The notes below the pieces were generated by a model. It did no database searches. It was not told the DNA's origin and worked only from the letters and a program-made list of their open reading frames with translations. Made by a program: the position numbers and the translations under genes. This document shows, piece by piece, positions 54,623-63,854 of a DNA stretch of 64,000 bases (positions are counted from its first letter, which is position 1; each line of letters begins with the position of its first letter). This DNA comes from Gammaproteobacteria bacterium (GTDB lineage Bacteria > Pseudomonadota > Gammaproteobacteria > Xanthomonadales > SZUA-36), in NCBI GenBank assembly GCA_024277815.1, contig JAJRUM010000020.1, forward strand, positions 1 through 64,000, given 5' to 3'.

Positions 54623-55663
54623 TTAATTAGATAACGCATCAAGTCGGGCAGTCTGATCCCTGCAGGCATAACCCGCTGTTTCAAGAGAAAATATCCTCGT
54701 TAACGTGACCGTGCCTGAGCCCAGACCCAGCGTTCCAAGGTCGTAAGTAAAAGTCAGCTCATTACAACTTTCAGCAGTCAATGTTGCAGTTCCGGCAACG
54801 GTGCGCTCTGCCACCTTGCTGCCCAGAAATTCCCCGTTAGTCACCAGTTCAATATCCAGGTCAACCGTGTCGGCCGCCACCGGGTAGAACGCTGCCGCAG
54901 TGAGCCACAGCGTGGACCCGTCGGTATTGTAGGTATACCACGACAGAAACACCTGATTCTGAACACCGTTGGTATTGATAAACTCGTTAAATGAAATAAG
55001 GAAGCCCTGATCCGGCACACCCTGCACTATCCAGTTGCCGGATAGCCGTCCATTGAGTGGGAATTTACGGGGTTTCTGAAAGCCGGTATAGGCATCAATT
55101 GGCACTTCCAACTCCACGTTTGGGTCAAAACCATCCTGGACGATCAGCGTGAAGTCGCCGTTGTATTGTGCAATCGAGAGAATGTCGGCAGTGCCCGGTG
55201 CTTTTGACTCAGCAACACCATCAAGAATGTACTCCACCAACCCCAGGCCTTTAACCGCACCACCCTGTTCCTGTTCGAATGAGTTCGGCTCGTTGACCAA
55301 TCGCAATGGATAGCGCGTGGCACCGATTTTTGCAAAAAGACGCGGCAGGAAAAAAGCACCATTGGCGGCAATCAGGTTGGTTGACAGAAATATAACCGAC
55401 CGTTCCGGATCTTTACAGCCGCGTCGATAGACGAACATCTCTACATCAACTTTGTTCTGGGTATCCGGGAATGACGTGTACTTGCCAATCTGGGCAAGAA
55501 AAATATCCCGCGTACCACTGGGAGTAGACACGTCCTCAAGTGGAGCGGTGGACACACAGGCTGGTGGGTATAAAGTTGTCGCGTTGGTAACAAAATTTTC
55601 AATACCCAGAACAGCTTGCGAAAAAAACAGCATGACGCCGGCCAGACATAACTTATTGAACAT
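54623..55663 (-). CDS. secreted protein of unknown function
   Basis: 346 aa. Signal peptide MFNKLCLAGVMLFFSQAVLG. The mature chain has four cysteines (in PPACVST, RRGCKDP, AESCNEL, GYACRDQ) which could form two disulfides, and a C-terminal part NGRLSGNWIVQGVPDQGFLI / LSWYTYNTDGSTLWLTAA that reads as a small beta-barrel-like fold with repeated Trp/Gly strands. I recognise no family. AGAAAACAC precedes the ATG at 55663. Divergent from the TonB receptor at 55833. Confidence 0.75.
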   Translation of the reverse strand: MFNKLCLAGVMLFFSQAVLGIENFVTNATTLYPPACVSTAPLEDVSTPSGTRDIFLAQIGKYTSFPDTQNKVDVEMFVYRRGCKDPERSVIFLSTNLIAANGAFFLPRLFAKIGATRYPLRLVNEPNSFEQEQGGAVKGLGLVEYILDGVAESKAPGTADILSIAQYNGDFTLIVQDGFDPNVELEVPIDAYTGFQKPRKFPLNGRLSGNWIVQGVPDQGFLISFNEFINTNGVQNQVFLSWYTYNTDGSTLWLTAAAFYPVAADTVDLDIELVTNGEFLGSKVAERTVAGTATLTAESCNELTFTYDLGTLGLGSGTVTLTRIFSLETAGYACRDQTARLDALSN

Positions 55664-55832
55664 GTGTTTTCTCCACTGTGTTTGCATATATAGACTTGCT
55701 TAGTACGAAATTGCTTTCACTCGATATGTGGGCTGCACTGACAAATTAAAAGTATTACAATTGATTCTAATGGCGCAGTACCACGCGTCAATAAAAATAT
55801 CGCACAGTCACTCACCAGGAGTAATTCTTTCC

Positions 55833-58034
55833 ATGTATATTAAGAAATCGCTTATTTCTGCGATCGGCCTGTCTCTGGCCGGCACTTTCGCCAGTGCCCC
55901 CGCACTGTCGCAAGACGCCCAGGAAGCGTCTGTTTTTGAAGAGGTTATTGTAACAGCCACTAAACGGGAACAGAGCATATATGAAGTCCCCGTCGCCGTC
56001 AGCGCGTTCACTGCGGGAACCATTGAGAAGCAGGGCATTGTTGACCTGACAGACATCGGCAAATTCGTGCCGAACCTGAATGTCACCGGTTTCTCAGCGG
56101 GTCAGACATCGTCGGTTAACGCTTTCATCCGTGGTATCGGCCTGCAGGATCACCTGATCACAACGGACCCCGGCGTGGGTGTCTATGTCGACGGGGTATA
56201 TCTCGGCCGCCAGGTCGGCCAGAACTGGAGCCTGGCAAACATAGAACGCATTGAAGTACTGCGTGGACCACAGGGCACTTTGTACGGGCGCAACTCCATA
56301 GGTGGTGCAATCAACATTATTACCAAGAAGCCCGGCGACGAAGCCGGTGGACAGTTCAGAGCAACCGTTGGTACACGCGGTCGCCTGAATGGCGATGTCT
56401 ATTACAGCGCCCCTCTGGGCGATACTTTTGCGTTCTCCGTCACAGGGTCTTATGTCAGTCGTGGCGGCCTTGGAGATTTCGTCAACATCGACACCTCCAC
56501 GGAAGTCGGCGAGATGGAAGAATGGTCCGGACGCGTCGCTGCCAGGTGGGAACCCACAGACAGTTTTTCACTGCTGTTTGCCTATGACAAGAATGATGGT
56601 AAAGGCGGGTTACGCCCTTACACCACCTTTATCGATGAAGTTCCGAACGGCTTCCTCTACCAGAACGGCTTTCGCAACTCCGATGTGTCAGCCAACCCTT
56701 ATGACAACAATACCGGCCAGGCTAACCAGGTTGATATTACCAACGGCGCCGAAGGCTTTTCATTTACTGCTGACTGGGCCATCAACGACAATCTGGATAG
56801 CAAACTCATATACAGCGATCGCAGTTCCGAATACACAGCCGGCCTTGATGACGACAGCCTGGTTGAGGACATCATGTCTTTCCCGGAAGCCGGTTATGCC
56901 GACCAGAAATCAGTTGAGTTGCAGTTCAATGGCCAATATGGAGCCTTTGATTTTGTAACTGGCCTGTATTATTTCGAGGAGGATGGTGAGAACTACCAGC
57001 ACCGCACAGTCTTCCAGGGCCCTCCCGATGACCAACACCCCTTTGCACTGGGTAGTTTCCGTCTCGGCCAGAAAATGGACAGCACGGCGGTTTATGCCAA
57101 TCTTGGCTATCAGGTCAACGATCGGTTACGTCTTTCAGGCGGCTTGCGCTACACCAAAGATGAGAAGACAGCATCCATCAATATCAACGGCGGTCTGATC
57201 GAGGACACTAAAACCAAAAAATGGGACGAGGTCTCATGGGAAGTGGCCGCAGCCTATGAAATCAACGACCGTCTGAACACCTACGGTACCATCCAGAACG
57301 GTTACCAGTCCGGTCAGTTTCCACCCCGGCCTTTCTGTCTGTTCGGTTTTCTTGATTTCACCCAACCCGGCAACGTCAGCCAGCCAAACTGTTTTGAAGC
57401 CAATGAAAACGTTACAGCGACCAACTACGAAGTTGGCTTAAAGGGAACACCACTGGATACTTTGCAAATGAGCATTGCGGTGTTTTACACCAACTACTCA
57501 GACCTGCCTTACCAGGTCAGCACAACCACTGGTGGTGGTTTTAATACCGTTAACATTATCGTCGACCAGACCTCCAAGGGTGTGGAGTGGGAAAGTGCCT
57601 GGGCACCGGCAGACAGCTTCGTGCTGTACACCACGGTGGGTTACATCAGCGCCGATGTGAAGGATCCAAACCCGGCTGCGGTTGCACCGCTCACACCAAA
57701 ATGGACGGCATCGATCAGCCCGGAATACTCAATGCCTATGGGCAACGGCGGCGAACTGGTCTTCAGGGCGGATTACTCTTACCGGGATGCCATGTGGGGC
57801 GAGCCTTCCAATGACCCGGGCCGCCTGACCGGGATAGACAGTCGCTCATTGATCAATGTCGATGTGGCCTATCACGCCCCGAGCGGAAATTGGACACTGG
57901 CCGCCTACGGCCGCAATGTGACCGATGAACGGTACGACAATGCGCGCCTCAATGTTGGCGATTACATCCTTGCAATCCTCAGCAATGATGCCAGCGAGTT
58001 TGGCTTGCGCTTTGTTTCCAGGTTCGGAGGCTAA
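55833..58034 (+). CDS. TonB-dependent receptor
   Basis: About 733 aa. Signal peptide MYIKKSLISAIGLSLAGTF ending near ALSQ; TonB box FEEVIVTATKREQSIYEVP; plug motifs AFIRGIGLQ, VDGVYLGRQVG and LRGPQGTLYGRNSIGGAIN; barrel to GLRFVSRFGG. CCAGGAG precedes the ATG at 55833; earlier in-frame ATGs do not give a signal peptide. With the MFS transporter downstream on the other strand, it could belong to an uptake set for a small organic compound. Confidence 0.92.
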   Translation: MYIKKSLISAIGLSLAGTFASAPALSQDAQEASVFEEVIVTATKREQSIYEVPVAVSAFTAGTIEKQGIVDLTDIGKFVPNLNVTGFSAGQTSSVNAFIRGIGLQDHLITTDPGVGVYVDGVYLGRQVGQNWSLANIERIEVLRGPQGTLYGRNSIGGAINIITKKPGDEAGGQFRATVGTRGRLNGDVYYSAPLGDTFAFSVTGSYVSRGGLGDFVNIDTSTEVGEMEEWSGRVAARWEPTDSFSLLFAYDKNDGKGGLRPYTTFIDEVPNGFLYQNGFRNSDVSANPYDNNTGQANQVDITNGAEGFSFTADWAINDNLDSKLIYSDRSSEYTAGLDDDSLVEDIMSFPEAGYADQKSVELQFNGQYGAFDFVTGLYYFEEDGENYQHRTVFQGPPDDQHPFALGSFRLGQKMDSTAVYANLGYQVNDRLRLSGGLRYTKDEKTASININGGLIEDTKTKKWDEVSWEVAAAYEINDRLNTYGTIQNGYQSGQFPPRPFCLFGFLDFTQPGNVSQPNCFEANENVTATNYEVGLKGTPLDTLQMSIAVFYTNYSDLPYQVSTTTGGGFNTVNIIVDQTSKGVEWESAWAPADSFVLYTTVGYISADVKDPNPAAVAPLTPKWTASISPEYSMPMGNGGELVFRADYSYRDAMWGEPSNDPGRLTGIDSRSLINVDVAYHAPSGNWTLAAYGRNVTDERYDNARLNVGDYILAILSNDASEFGLRFVSRFGG

Positions 58035-58046
58035 GTTGTAATACAA

Positions 58047-58080
58047 CATCATCACCCCGGTAAATACCGGGGTGATGATG
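58047..58080. terminator. bidirectional terminator between TonB receptor and MFS gene
   Basis: CATCATCACCCCGGTA and its exact inverse TACCGGGGTGATGATG form a 16-bp perfect stem with a two-base centre. TCATCTTTTT follows on the plus strand. It sits between convergent genes, so it serves both, though the minus side lacks a T-run. Confidence 0.9.
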
Positions 58081-59256
58081 TCATCTTTTTACTGCAAAGG
58101 CGGCTCTCTGATGCCAGGCCAGCAATGCGAACACCCCCACCATTGGCACCGTCGCATAGATCAGACCATCCCATCCCCACTGGAACAGCAACCAACCTGA
58201 ACCCAGACTGGCCAATCCCTGTACTGAAAAAACAACAAAATCATTGAAGGACTGAACCTTGAACCGTTCCTCTTCACGGTAGCCGTAGCGCAGCAGGTTG
58301 GTACCACTCAGAAACAAAAAATTCCAGCCAATGCCCAGGATCACCATCGCCAGCCAGTAATGCAGGAACTGTGTATTGGTCAGGGCGATCACCAGGCAGA
58401 CCAGCATTGCTGCCACACCCGACCACATCATGCCCTTGAACCCAAGCCTGGAGTATAGCCACGGGTAGACCAGGGAAGGCAGGTACATGGCTATGATATG
58501 GGATTGCAATACCAGCTTGGTTGCCTGCATGCTGTGGCCGGCGTGCTCATGCATGCTGACCGGGCCTGCCGTCATCACAAAACTCATCACACCATAGCCC
58601 AGCACAGATGCGCTGACAGCCACTATGATGACCGGGGAACGCACAATCTCGCGCAAAGGCCGGCCGTTCAGTGCCTGCTCCCTGGCAGCGACGCCGTTAT
58701 CATGATAGAAGCTGATGAGAACAACACCCAAAGCGTATACGCCAGCCAGCAACAGGAACGACCCGGCGAAATCAACTGCCAGCAAATACTGACCATAAAC
58801 TGCGATCTCCGGACCAACAAAAGCAGCAAGAATGCCGCCAAACAGCAATACTGAAGTAGCCTTGGTGGCCATTTCCAGCGGCACGCTTTCCATTGCTGCG
58901 AAACGATATTGATGCCCCGCTGCCGCTGACCAGCCGATCATTGTTGCAGCCACGCAGAACATTAAGAAGTCTGCTTGCTGCAGACTTTGTGCTGCCAGAA
59001 GAGCGGCGACAACTGCCAGGAAACCGTAAGCCAGAAAAATTCGCCGCCGGCCAAATCGATTCAGGAGTTTGCCGGTCGGCAAGGTCGAAGCAGCCAGCCC
59101 GACGATGGTCAATGCAACCGGCAACGTAGCCAGCCCGGGCGACGGCGCAAATTGTGTGCCGATGATTCCGGCAATCAATACCATCAGCGAAGTACCCGCC
59201 ATCATCAATGCGTAGGCAACCATCAGTTGCCATACCTGAGTAGGTAGACTCCTCAT
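58081..59256 (-). CDS. MFS transporter
   Basis: 391 aa, about twelve hydrophobic segments. GKLLNRFGRRRIFLAYG after TM2 is the classical MFS loop motif (G-x-L-x-x-R-x-G-R-R). SGTNLLRYGYREEERFKVQ lies between TM10 and TM11. The fold without extra domains fits a drug or metabolite porter. Substrate unknown. It is followed upstream by an acyl-CoA dehydrogenase gene in the same direction, 40 bp apart. Confidence 0.88.
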   Translation of the reverse strand: MRSLPTQVWQLMVAYALMMAGTSLMVLIAGIIGTQFAPSPGLATLPVALTIVGLAASTLPTGKLLNRFGRRRIFLAYGFLAVVAALLAAQSLQQADFLMFCVAATMIGWSAAAGHQYRFAAMESVPLEMATKATSVLLFGGILAAFVGPEIAVYGQYLLAVDFAGSFLLLAGVYALGVVLISFYHDNGVAAREQALNGRPLREIVRSPVIIVAVSASVLGYGVMSFVMTAGPVSMHEHAGHSMQATKLVLQSHIIAMYLPSLVYPWLYSRLGFKGMMWSGVAAMLVCLVIALTNTQFLHYWLAMVILGIGWNFLFLSGTNLLRYGYREEERFKVQSFNDFVVFSVQGLASLGSGWLLFQWGWDGLIYATVPMVGVFALLAWHQRAAFAVKR

Positions 59257-59296
59257 CCCTACAATACCTCGTCCTTACCGCTGTGCTTGCGTTGAT

Positions 59297-60463
59297 TTAC
59301 CTGCCACGGGTCAGCTTGCGCTCATCGAGGCCAATGCTGCGGGCAATAATCTCCTTCATGATCTCTGAGCTGCCAGCGTAAATCCGTGACACACGCGCGT
59401 CGGTGAACATATGCGAAATGCGGTACTCACTCATATACCCTGAACCACCATGCAGTTGCACGCAATTATCCATCACCGTGGACTCAAGTTCACTGGCATG
59501 CAGCTTTGCTTCTGCAGCCAGATCAGCACTCAACTCACCCTGATTGTGCAGCAGGACACACTGATCGATAAAAGTCTGCAAAATATCCAGCTCAGTGCGC
59601 ATCTCTGCCATCTTGAAGCGGGTGTTCTGAAAGGCAGCAATGGGCCTGCCAAAGGCCTTGCGCTCCAGAATGTAGTCCATGGTCAGGTCAAAGGCGGTTT
59701 CCGCGTGCGCGATTTCCTGTACGGCACTTATCAAGCGTTCCTCCGCCAGGTGGAACATCAGGTGATAGAAGCCCTTTTCCGGGTCTCCGAGAACATTTTC
59801 TGCAGGAATGCGGACATTTTCAAAAAACAGCTCGGCGGTATCCTGGGTTTTAAGCCCCATCTTTTTCAGATTGCGCCCGCGGCTAAAGCCATCCATGCCG
59901 GCCTCAACTACAAACAGGCCAATTCCATGCGGCTTGTCCGGCACCGTACGGGCCGCAACCACAAAGGCACCACCATTGATACCATTTGAGATAAAGGTTT
60001 TGGAGCCACTCAACAACCAGTCATCACCGTCGCGCACGGCCCTGGACCTGATGCCAGCCAGGTCGCTGCCCGCATTGGGCTCTGTCATGGCGATACCGAG
60101 AATAGTCTCACCGCTGATACATTTGGGCAGCAATCGTTCTTTCAGCGCTGCGCTGCCCAGGTGACCAAGGTAACGCCCGACCAGGCGACTGTGCAGCGAC
60201 AGAAAAAAACCGATATCCCCATGCCGGATCGTTTCCTCGATAACGATTTGCTCAAAACGGAAATCCTCAATGCCCGACCCTCCGTATTTTTCCGCTGCCC
60301 ACATACAAAGCAGACCCTGCTCGCCCGCCTTAATAAAGGCAGCGGGGTCACATATTCCCTGTTCGCGCCACTTTTCAACATTGGGTTCAACTTCAGACTG
60401 CATGAAACGACGCACAGAATCACGAAACATTTCATGTTCTTCATCAAATATAAGACGCTGCAT
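59297..60463 (-). CDS. acyl-CoA dehydrogenase
   Basis: 388 aa. All hallmarks of a homotetrameric ACAD: IAMTEPNAGSDLAGIR, FISNGINGGAFVVAART, QNTRFKMAEMRTELD, QLHGGSGYMSEYRISHM and RIYAGSSEIMKEIIAR. At the MCAD catalytic position AGSS replaces EGTS, while EE(R)LISAVQEIAHAE keeps a glutamate that long-chain and isovaleryl-type enzymes use instead. Acts on medium/long or branched acyl-CoA; substrate not determined. GAGGT precedes the ATG. Confidence 0.92.
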   Translation of the reverse strand: MQRLIFDEEHEMFRDSVRRFMQSEVEPNVEKWREQGICDPAAFIKAGEQGLLCMWAAEKYGGSGIEDFRFEQIVIEETIRHGDIGFFLSLHSRLVGRYLGHLGSAALKERLLPKCISGETILGIAMTEPNAGSDLAGIRSRAVRDGDDWLLSGSKTFISNGINGGAFVVAARTVPDKPHGIGLFVVEAGMDGFSRGRNLKKMGLKTQDTAELFFENVRIPAENVLGDPEKGFYHLMFHLAEERLISAVQEIAHAETAFDLTMDYILERKAFGRPIAAFQNTRFKMAEMRTELDILQTFIDQCVLLHNQGELSADLAAEAKLHASELESTVMDNCVQLHGGSGYMSEYRISHMFTDARVSRIYAGSSEIMKEIIARSIGLDERKLTRGR

Positions 60464-60581
60464 TGTCTATACCTCAAATAATCTTGTTGGAGTGATCGAA
60501 GTTAACCGGGTAAGTGTAACGCTCATCGCTTGCCCGCGACACCCGCCGGCAGAGCGCCCGAAGCCCGGCAGGACAAGTCGT

Positions 60582-61874
60582 TCAGAAATACCAGGCCAAT
60601 TGTGCAAACAGCGAGGCGCCGGTGGCAATGTACAACCCCGTTTGTGGCGCTTCAATACCACCAAATTCACCGCCCTTGGGACCCAGTGGAACATTCACAG
60701 CTGCCAGCACCTGCCAATCCTGCTTCCAATCGTAGGACAGCACCAGTTGTGCCAGTGCTGATGGGTCCGTGAGGTTAACAAAGAGATTCGGGCTCAAATT
60801 CAGTAATGGTGTCACTTCTACCCTGGTTGCCAAACCGAAGTAGTGGCGACCGAGATTAAACACCTCACCACGCGCAAGACGCCTCAGCAGGTTGGGATTG
60901 CCGGCCAATCCCGGCGTTGAATAGTCCCCGCCTGACTGGCCAAAGCCGTTGAAGTAGTACTCCAGTGCAGCCGTCCAGTTGTGGCTGCCACTGACCCAGG
61001 AATAGCTGGCACCACCAACACCGGTAACAACATTTTGTCTGTCAGTTTCTGTCAACAACAGATCACCCCGCCACAGAACGCCACCAATATCCGCACTGCC
61101 ACCCAGGCCAAAAATGAAATCAGCGTAGTGCCGGGACAGCAACAGGTCATATTCAAAGCCGCCTGACAGGCCGTTGTACTTGATAGCGACCGAAGACTGA
61201 TCTGACTCCACCTCGCCACTGACAGGATTCCTGCGCACCATGGCCACGGCCTGCATGTCACTCCCATCTGTGAACAGGTATTGTCCGTAAAGCATGTCAT
61301 CGCCGCTCTTGTACTCCTTATCTACCAAAGTCGGGTCAAACGGGTTGAAGATATCCATTGGCGTATACAAAAGGCCATTGCCCCAACTGATTGCCTGGCG
61401 TCCAAAGCGTACGACAGCACGTTCGCCGCTATAGCCCACGCTCAAGCGATCGAGGCGCACCAGCGCGGCATTCGTACCTTCATTGGTGAAAACATGACTC
61501 AGGTTAAACCAGCGACGATCATCATTGATGATTCCTGCCCTGGGGAAAATGGCCAACGGCAACTGACGTGAGGCCAGCAGCGTTTCCGAATGTACGCCAA
61601 TAACCTGAGCATCGGTGCTGAAATCCCAGTCGCCGCGCCGCGCGCTGGCCTTCAGGCGCGTTTCGAAACTGTAATCCTCCAGACTGCTGCCACTGCCGGC
61701 ATGAAATATGCTGTCGCCCGGAACACGGGTATGGATGTAGCGGAATTTACCGTACCCACCAAACTCCCAGTCAGTCTCTGTGTCATCAGTCGCCGCCGCA
61801 GGGCACGGGAAGAATGCGATCAATGCACCTAACAGGCCCACCCACCAACCAAACTTGACCAGGGAAGCCATCAT
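60582..61874 (-). CDS. outer-membrane beta-barrel protein of unknown substrate
   Basis: 430 aa. Signal peptide ending PAAATDD, then GGYGKFRYIHTRV and long runs of alternating residues with aromatic girdles (VVRFGRQAISWGNGLLYTP, WTAALEYYFNGF), ending LFAQLAWYF with a terminal Phe, as in outer-membrane porins. The FGRQxxxWG block resembles DUF1302-like and alginate-export-like barrels, but I cannot assign it. ATG at 61874 or 61871. Same direction as the ABC genes upstream, 24 bp away, so it may be the outer-membrane client or channel of that system. Confidence 0.75.
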   Translation of the reverse strand: MMASLVKFGWWVGLLGALIAFFPCPAAATDDTETDWEFGGYGKFRYIHTRVPGDSIFHAGSGSSLEDYSFETRLKASARRGDWDFSTDAQVIGVHSETLLASRQLPLAIFPRAGIINDDRRWFNLSHVFTNEGTNAALVRLDRLSVGYSGERAVVRFGRQAISWGNGLLYTPMDIFNPFDPTLVDKEYKSGDDMLYGQYLFTDGSDMQAVAMVRRNPVSGEVESDQSSVAIKYNGLSGGFEYDLLLSRHYADFIFGLGGSADIGGVLWRGDLLLTETDRQNVVTGVGGASYSWVSGSHNWTAALEYYFNGFGQSGGDYSTPGLAGNPNLLRRLARGEVFNLGRHYFGLATRVEVTPLLNLSPNLFVNLTDPSALAQLVLSYDWKQDWQVLAAVNVPLGPKGGEFGGIEAPQTGLYIATGASLFAQLAWYF

Positions 61875-61897
61875 GCTGTCGCTACGCTGAGGGGGCC

Positions 61898-62590
61898 TCA
61901 GACCGGTGCCTGTAAGGCATCGTGAATGACCCGGCCATCCTCCATGCCGATGCGCCGCTCAGCCCAACTCATCACCCTTTCATCATGGGTTGCGATCAAG
62001 AAGGTGATCCGGTGCAACTTGTTCAGTTCGCGGAAACGCGCCATCAGCTTTTCAAGACTGGCCGAGTCAAGATTGGCAGTCGGTTCATCCGCCAGCACAA
62101 GCTTGGGCTGGCTGACAATAGCCCGGGCTACAGCCACCCTTTGTTGCTGTCCACCCGATAACTGCGCTGGGCGACGATCCTCCATGCCCTGCAGGCCCAC
62201 TTCTGCCAGTATCCGGAAAGCGCGCTGTTTTCGCTCGGAAGCACTGACACCCTGCACCTGCATGACAAACTCAACATTCTCCCGTGCACTGAGAACCGGT
62301 ATCAGGTTGTACGCCTGGAAGACAAAGCCAATACTGTGCAGGCGTAAATCTGCCAGTGCCGCTTTTCCCAACTGGTCAACCCGCTCCCCGTCAATTGAAA
62401 TCTTGCCGCTGTCCAGCTTGTCCAGGCCACCAATTGCATTCAGCAAGGTGGTCTTGCCAGAGCCCGATGGGCCGGACAAACACACAAAAGAGCCCTGCTC
62501 GATTTCAAGACTGACATGATCCAGGCCTTTGATGACCGCATCACCCTGCTGGTAATACTTGCACAGGTCTACACAGCTTATAGCGGCCAT
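61898..62590 (-). CDS. ABC transporter ATP-binding protein (LolD/MacB type)
   Basis: 230 aa. Walker A GPSGSGKT at 40-47, Q-loop FQAYNLIPVLSARENVE, signature LSGGQQQR at 144-151, Walker B LVLADEPT at 164-171, H-loop ATHDER. The AYNLIPVLSARENVE stretch is typical of the LolD/MacB/FtsE branch. It would drive the two FtsX-like permeases encoded next to it, in lipoprotein or substrate extraction from the inner membrane rather than import. Confidence 0.93.
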   Translation of the reverse strand: MAAISCVDLCKYYQQGDAVIKGLDHVSLEIEQGSFVCLSGPSGSGKTTLLNAIGGLDKLDSGKISIDGERVDQLGKAALADLRLHSIGFVFQAYNLIPVLSARENVEFVMQVQGVSASERKQRAFRILAEVGLQGMEDRRPAQLSGGQQQRVAVARAIVSQPKLVLADEPTANLDSASLEKLMARFRELNKLHRITFLIATHDERVMSWAERRIGMEDGRVIHDALQAPV

Positions 62591-62624
62591 ACAACCCCTC
62601 CTTCAATGCTCTTGACTGCTCCGT

Positions 62625-63854
62625 TCAAGATGTTCTCGCAATGGCTTCGACCGGCAGGTAGCGGGCGGCCCGCCAGGCCGGTAACAGGCTGGTGGCAATA
62701 CCCAGAACAATGACAACCACATTGGCCAGCACCAGATCCGGCCACTGCAATACCGGATACATGACACTGGCCGCACCCATCATTTCCAGGCCCTGTGCCA
62801 CGCCCGACAGGTCAATGCCATCACGCAGCACATAGATAGTAGTGACCGCCAGCAGGTTTCCAGCCAGCAACCCCAGTAACAACAACAATAGCGACTCCAA
62901 CAGGAACTGGTAAACAATCGCGGAAGGCCGCATTCCGAGTGCCTGCATCAGGCCAATCTCCCTGATCCGTTCAAATACAGCCATCATCAAGGTATTTACC
63001 AGCCCAAAAGACAAAGCTAAAAACACGACAACCATCCAGACCAGCACAAAACCGTCCATCACCCGCATCATGGTCGACAGGTAAGGGTCCAGCTCAAGCC
63101 ATGATGATACCCTGGCATCTGTTTCTGCCTGAATTTTGTCTGCCAATACCTGTGGATGCCGGTAATCATGCCCCCGAACAGCAATCTCAGACACCTCACT
63201 GCCCATTCCCAGCATGGTCTGAACAACCGACCGGCCTGCATAAACAATATTCTCCTCCCGACTCTCCAGATCAGCTCGGAAGACCCCGACAATCCTAAAA
63301 CCCCGGTCTGCAATAGAATTACCGGGATCCTGGCTCATGATCACAATCCGCTTGCCCAGGCGGGTGTCAAGTCGCTGCAACAGTTTCCGGCCGATGACAA
63401 GGCCACGATCATTCGCGCCGACCAGAAAGCGGCCCTGAGTTATGTCATGGATATCAAAACCTAAGGCCTGTTCACCTTCGGGATCAACCCCAATCAATGT
63501 GACACCCCGATTTTCGTATTCACTGGAAATCATTGCGGGCACTTTCACCCGACTGGTCCAGGCCGCCACCAGCGGGTCTCCCAATACCTGCAATAACGAT
63601 GGATCCGGGGCAGGTAAACTGTGTGTCACTGACGGATCGTCAAGATAATTCGGGGCATGAATCTGGACATAGCCGGGCAAGGTATCCAGCGCCTGGGTCA
63701 CCATATTGTCAACCATGCCGCGCAATACGGCCGTCATGAAAATCATCGCCCACACGCCCACCGAAATAGCCAGTAACATGATCATCGTGCGTCTGTAATT
63801 GCGCCACAAGTTGCGCCAGGCCAAAGTACTTACTGCAACGACCCCCAATCGCAT
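62625..63854 (-). CDS. ABC transporter permease, FtsX/MacB/LolC type
   Basis: 409 aa. One N-terminal TM segment (RTMIMLLAISVGVWAMIFM), a large periplasmic domain with the MacB-core look (TLIGVDPEGEQALGF, GLVIGRKLLQRL, RIVGVFRAD), then three C-terminal TM segments including IREIGLMQALGMRPSAIVYQFL, the FtsX coupling region. The start ATG at 63854 shares one base with the stop of the next permease gene upstream. Two unequal permeases plus one ATPase is the LolCDE arrangement. Confidence 0.9.
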   Translation of the reverse strand: MRLGVVAVSTLAWRNLWRNYRRTMIMLLAISVGVWAMIFMTAVLRGMVDNMVTQALDTLPGYVQIHAPNYLDDPSVTHSLPAPDPSLLQVLGDPLVAAWTSRVKVPAMISSEYENRGVTLIGVDPEGEQALGFDIHDITQGRFLVGANDRGLVIGRKLLQRLDTRLGKRIVIMSQDPGNSIADRGFRIVGVFRADLESREENIVYAGRSVVQTMLGMGSEVSEIAVRGHDYRHPQVLADKIQAETDARVSSWLELDPYLSTMMRVMDGFVLVWMVVVFLALSFGLVNTLMMAVFERIREIGLMQALGMRPSAIVYQFLLESLLLLLLGLLAGNLLAVTTIYVLRDGIDLSGVAQGLEMMGAASVMYPVLQWPDLVLANVVVIVLGIATSLLPAWRAARYLPVEAIARTS

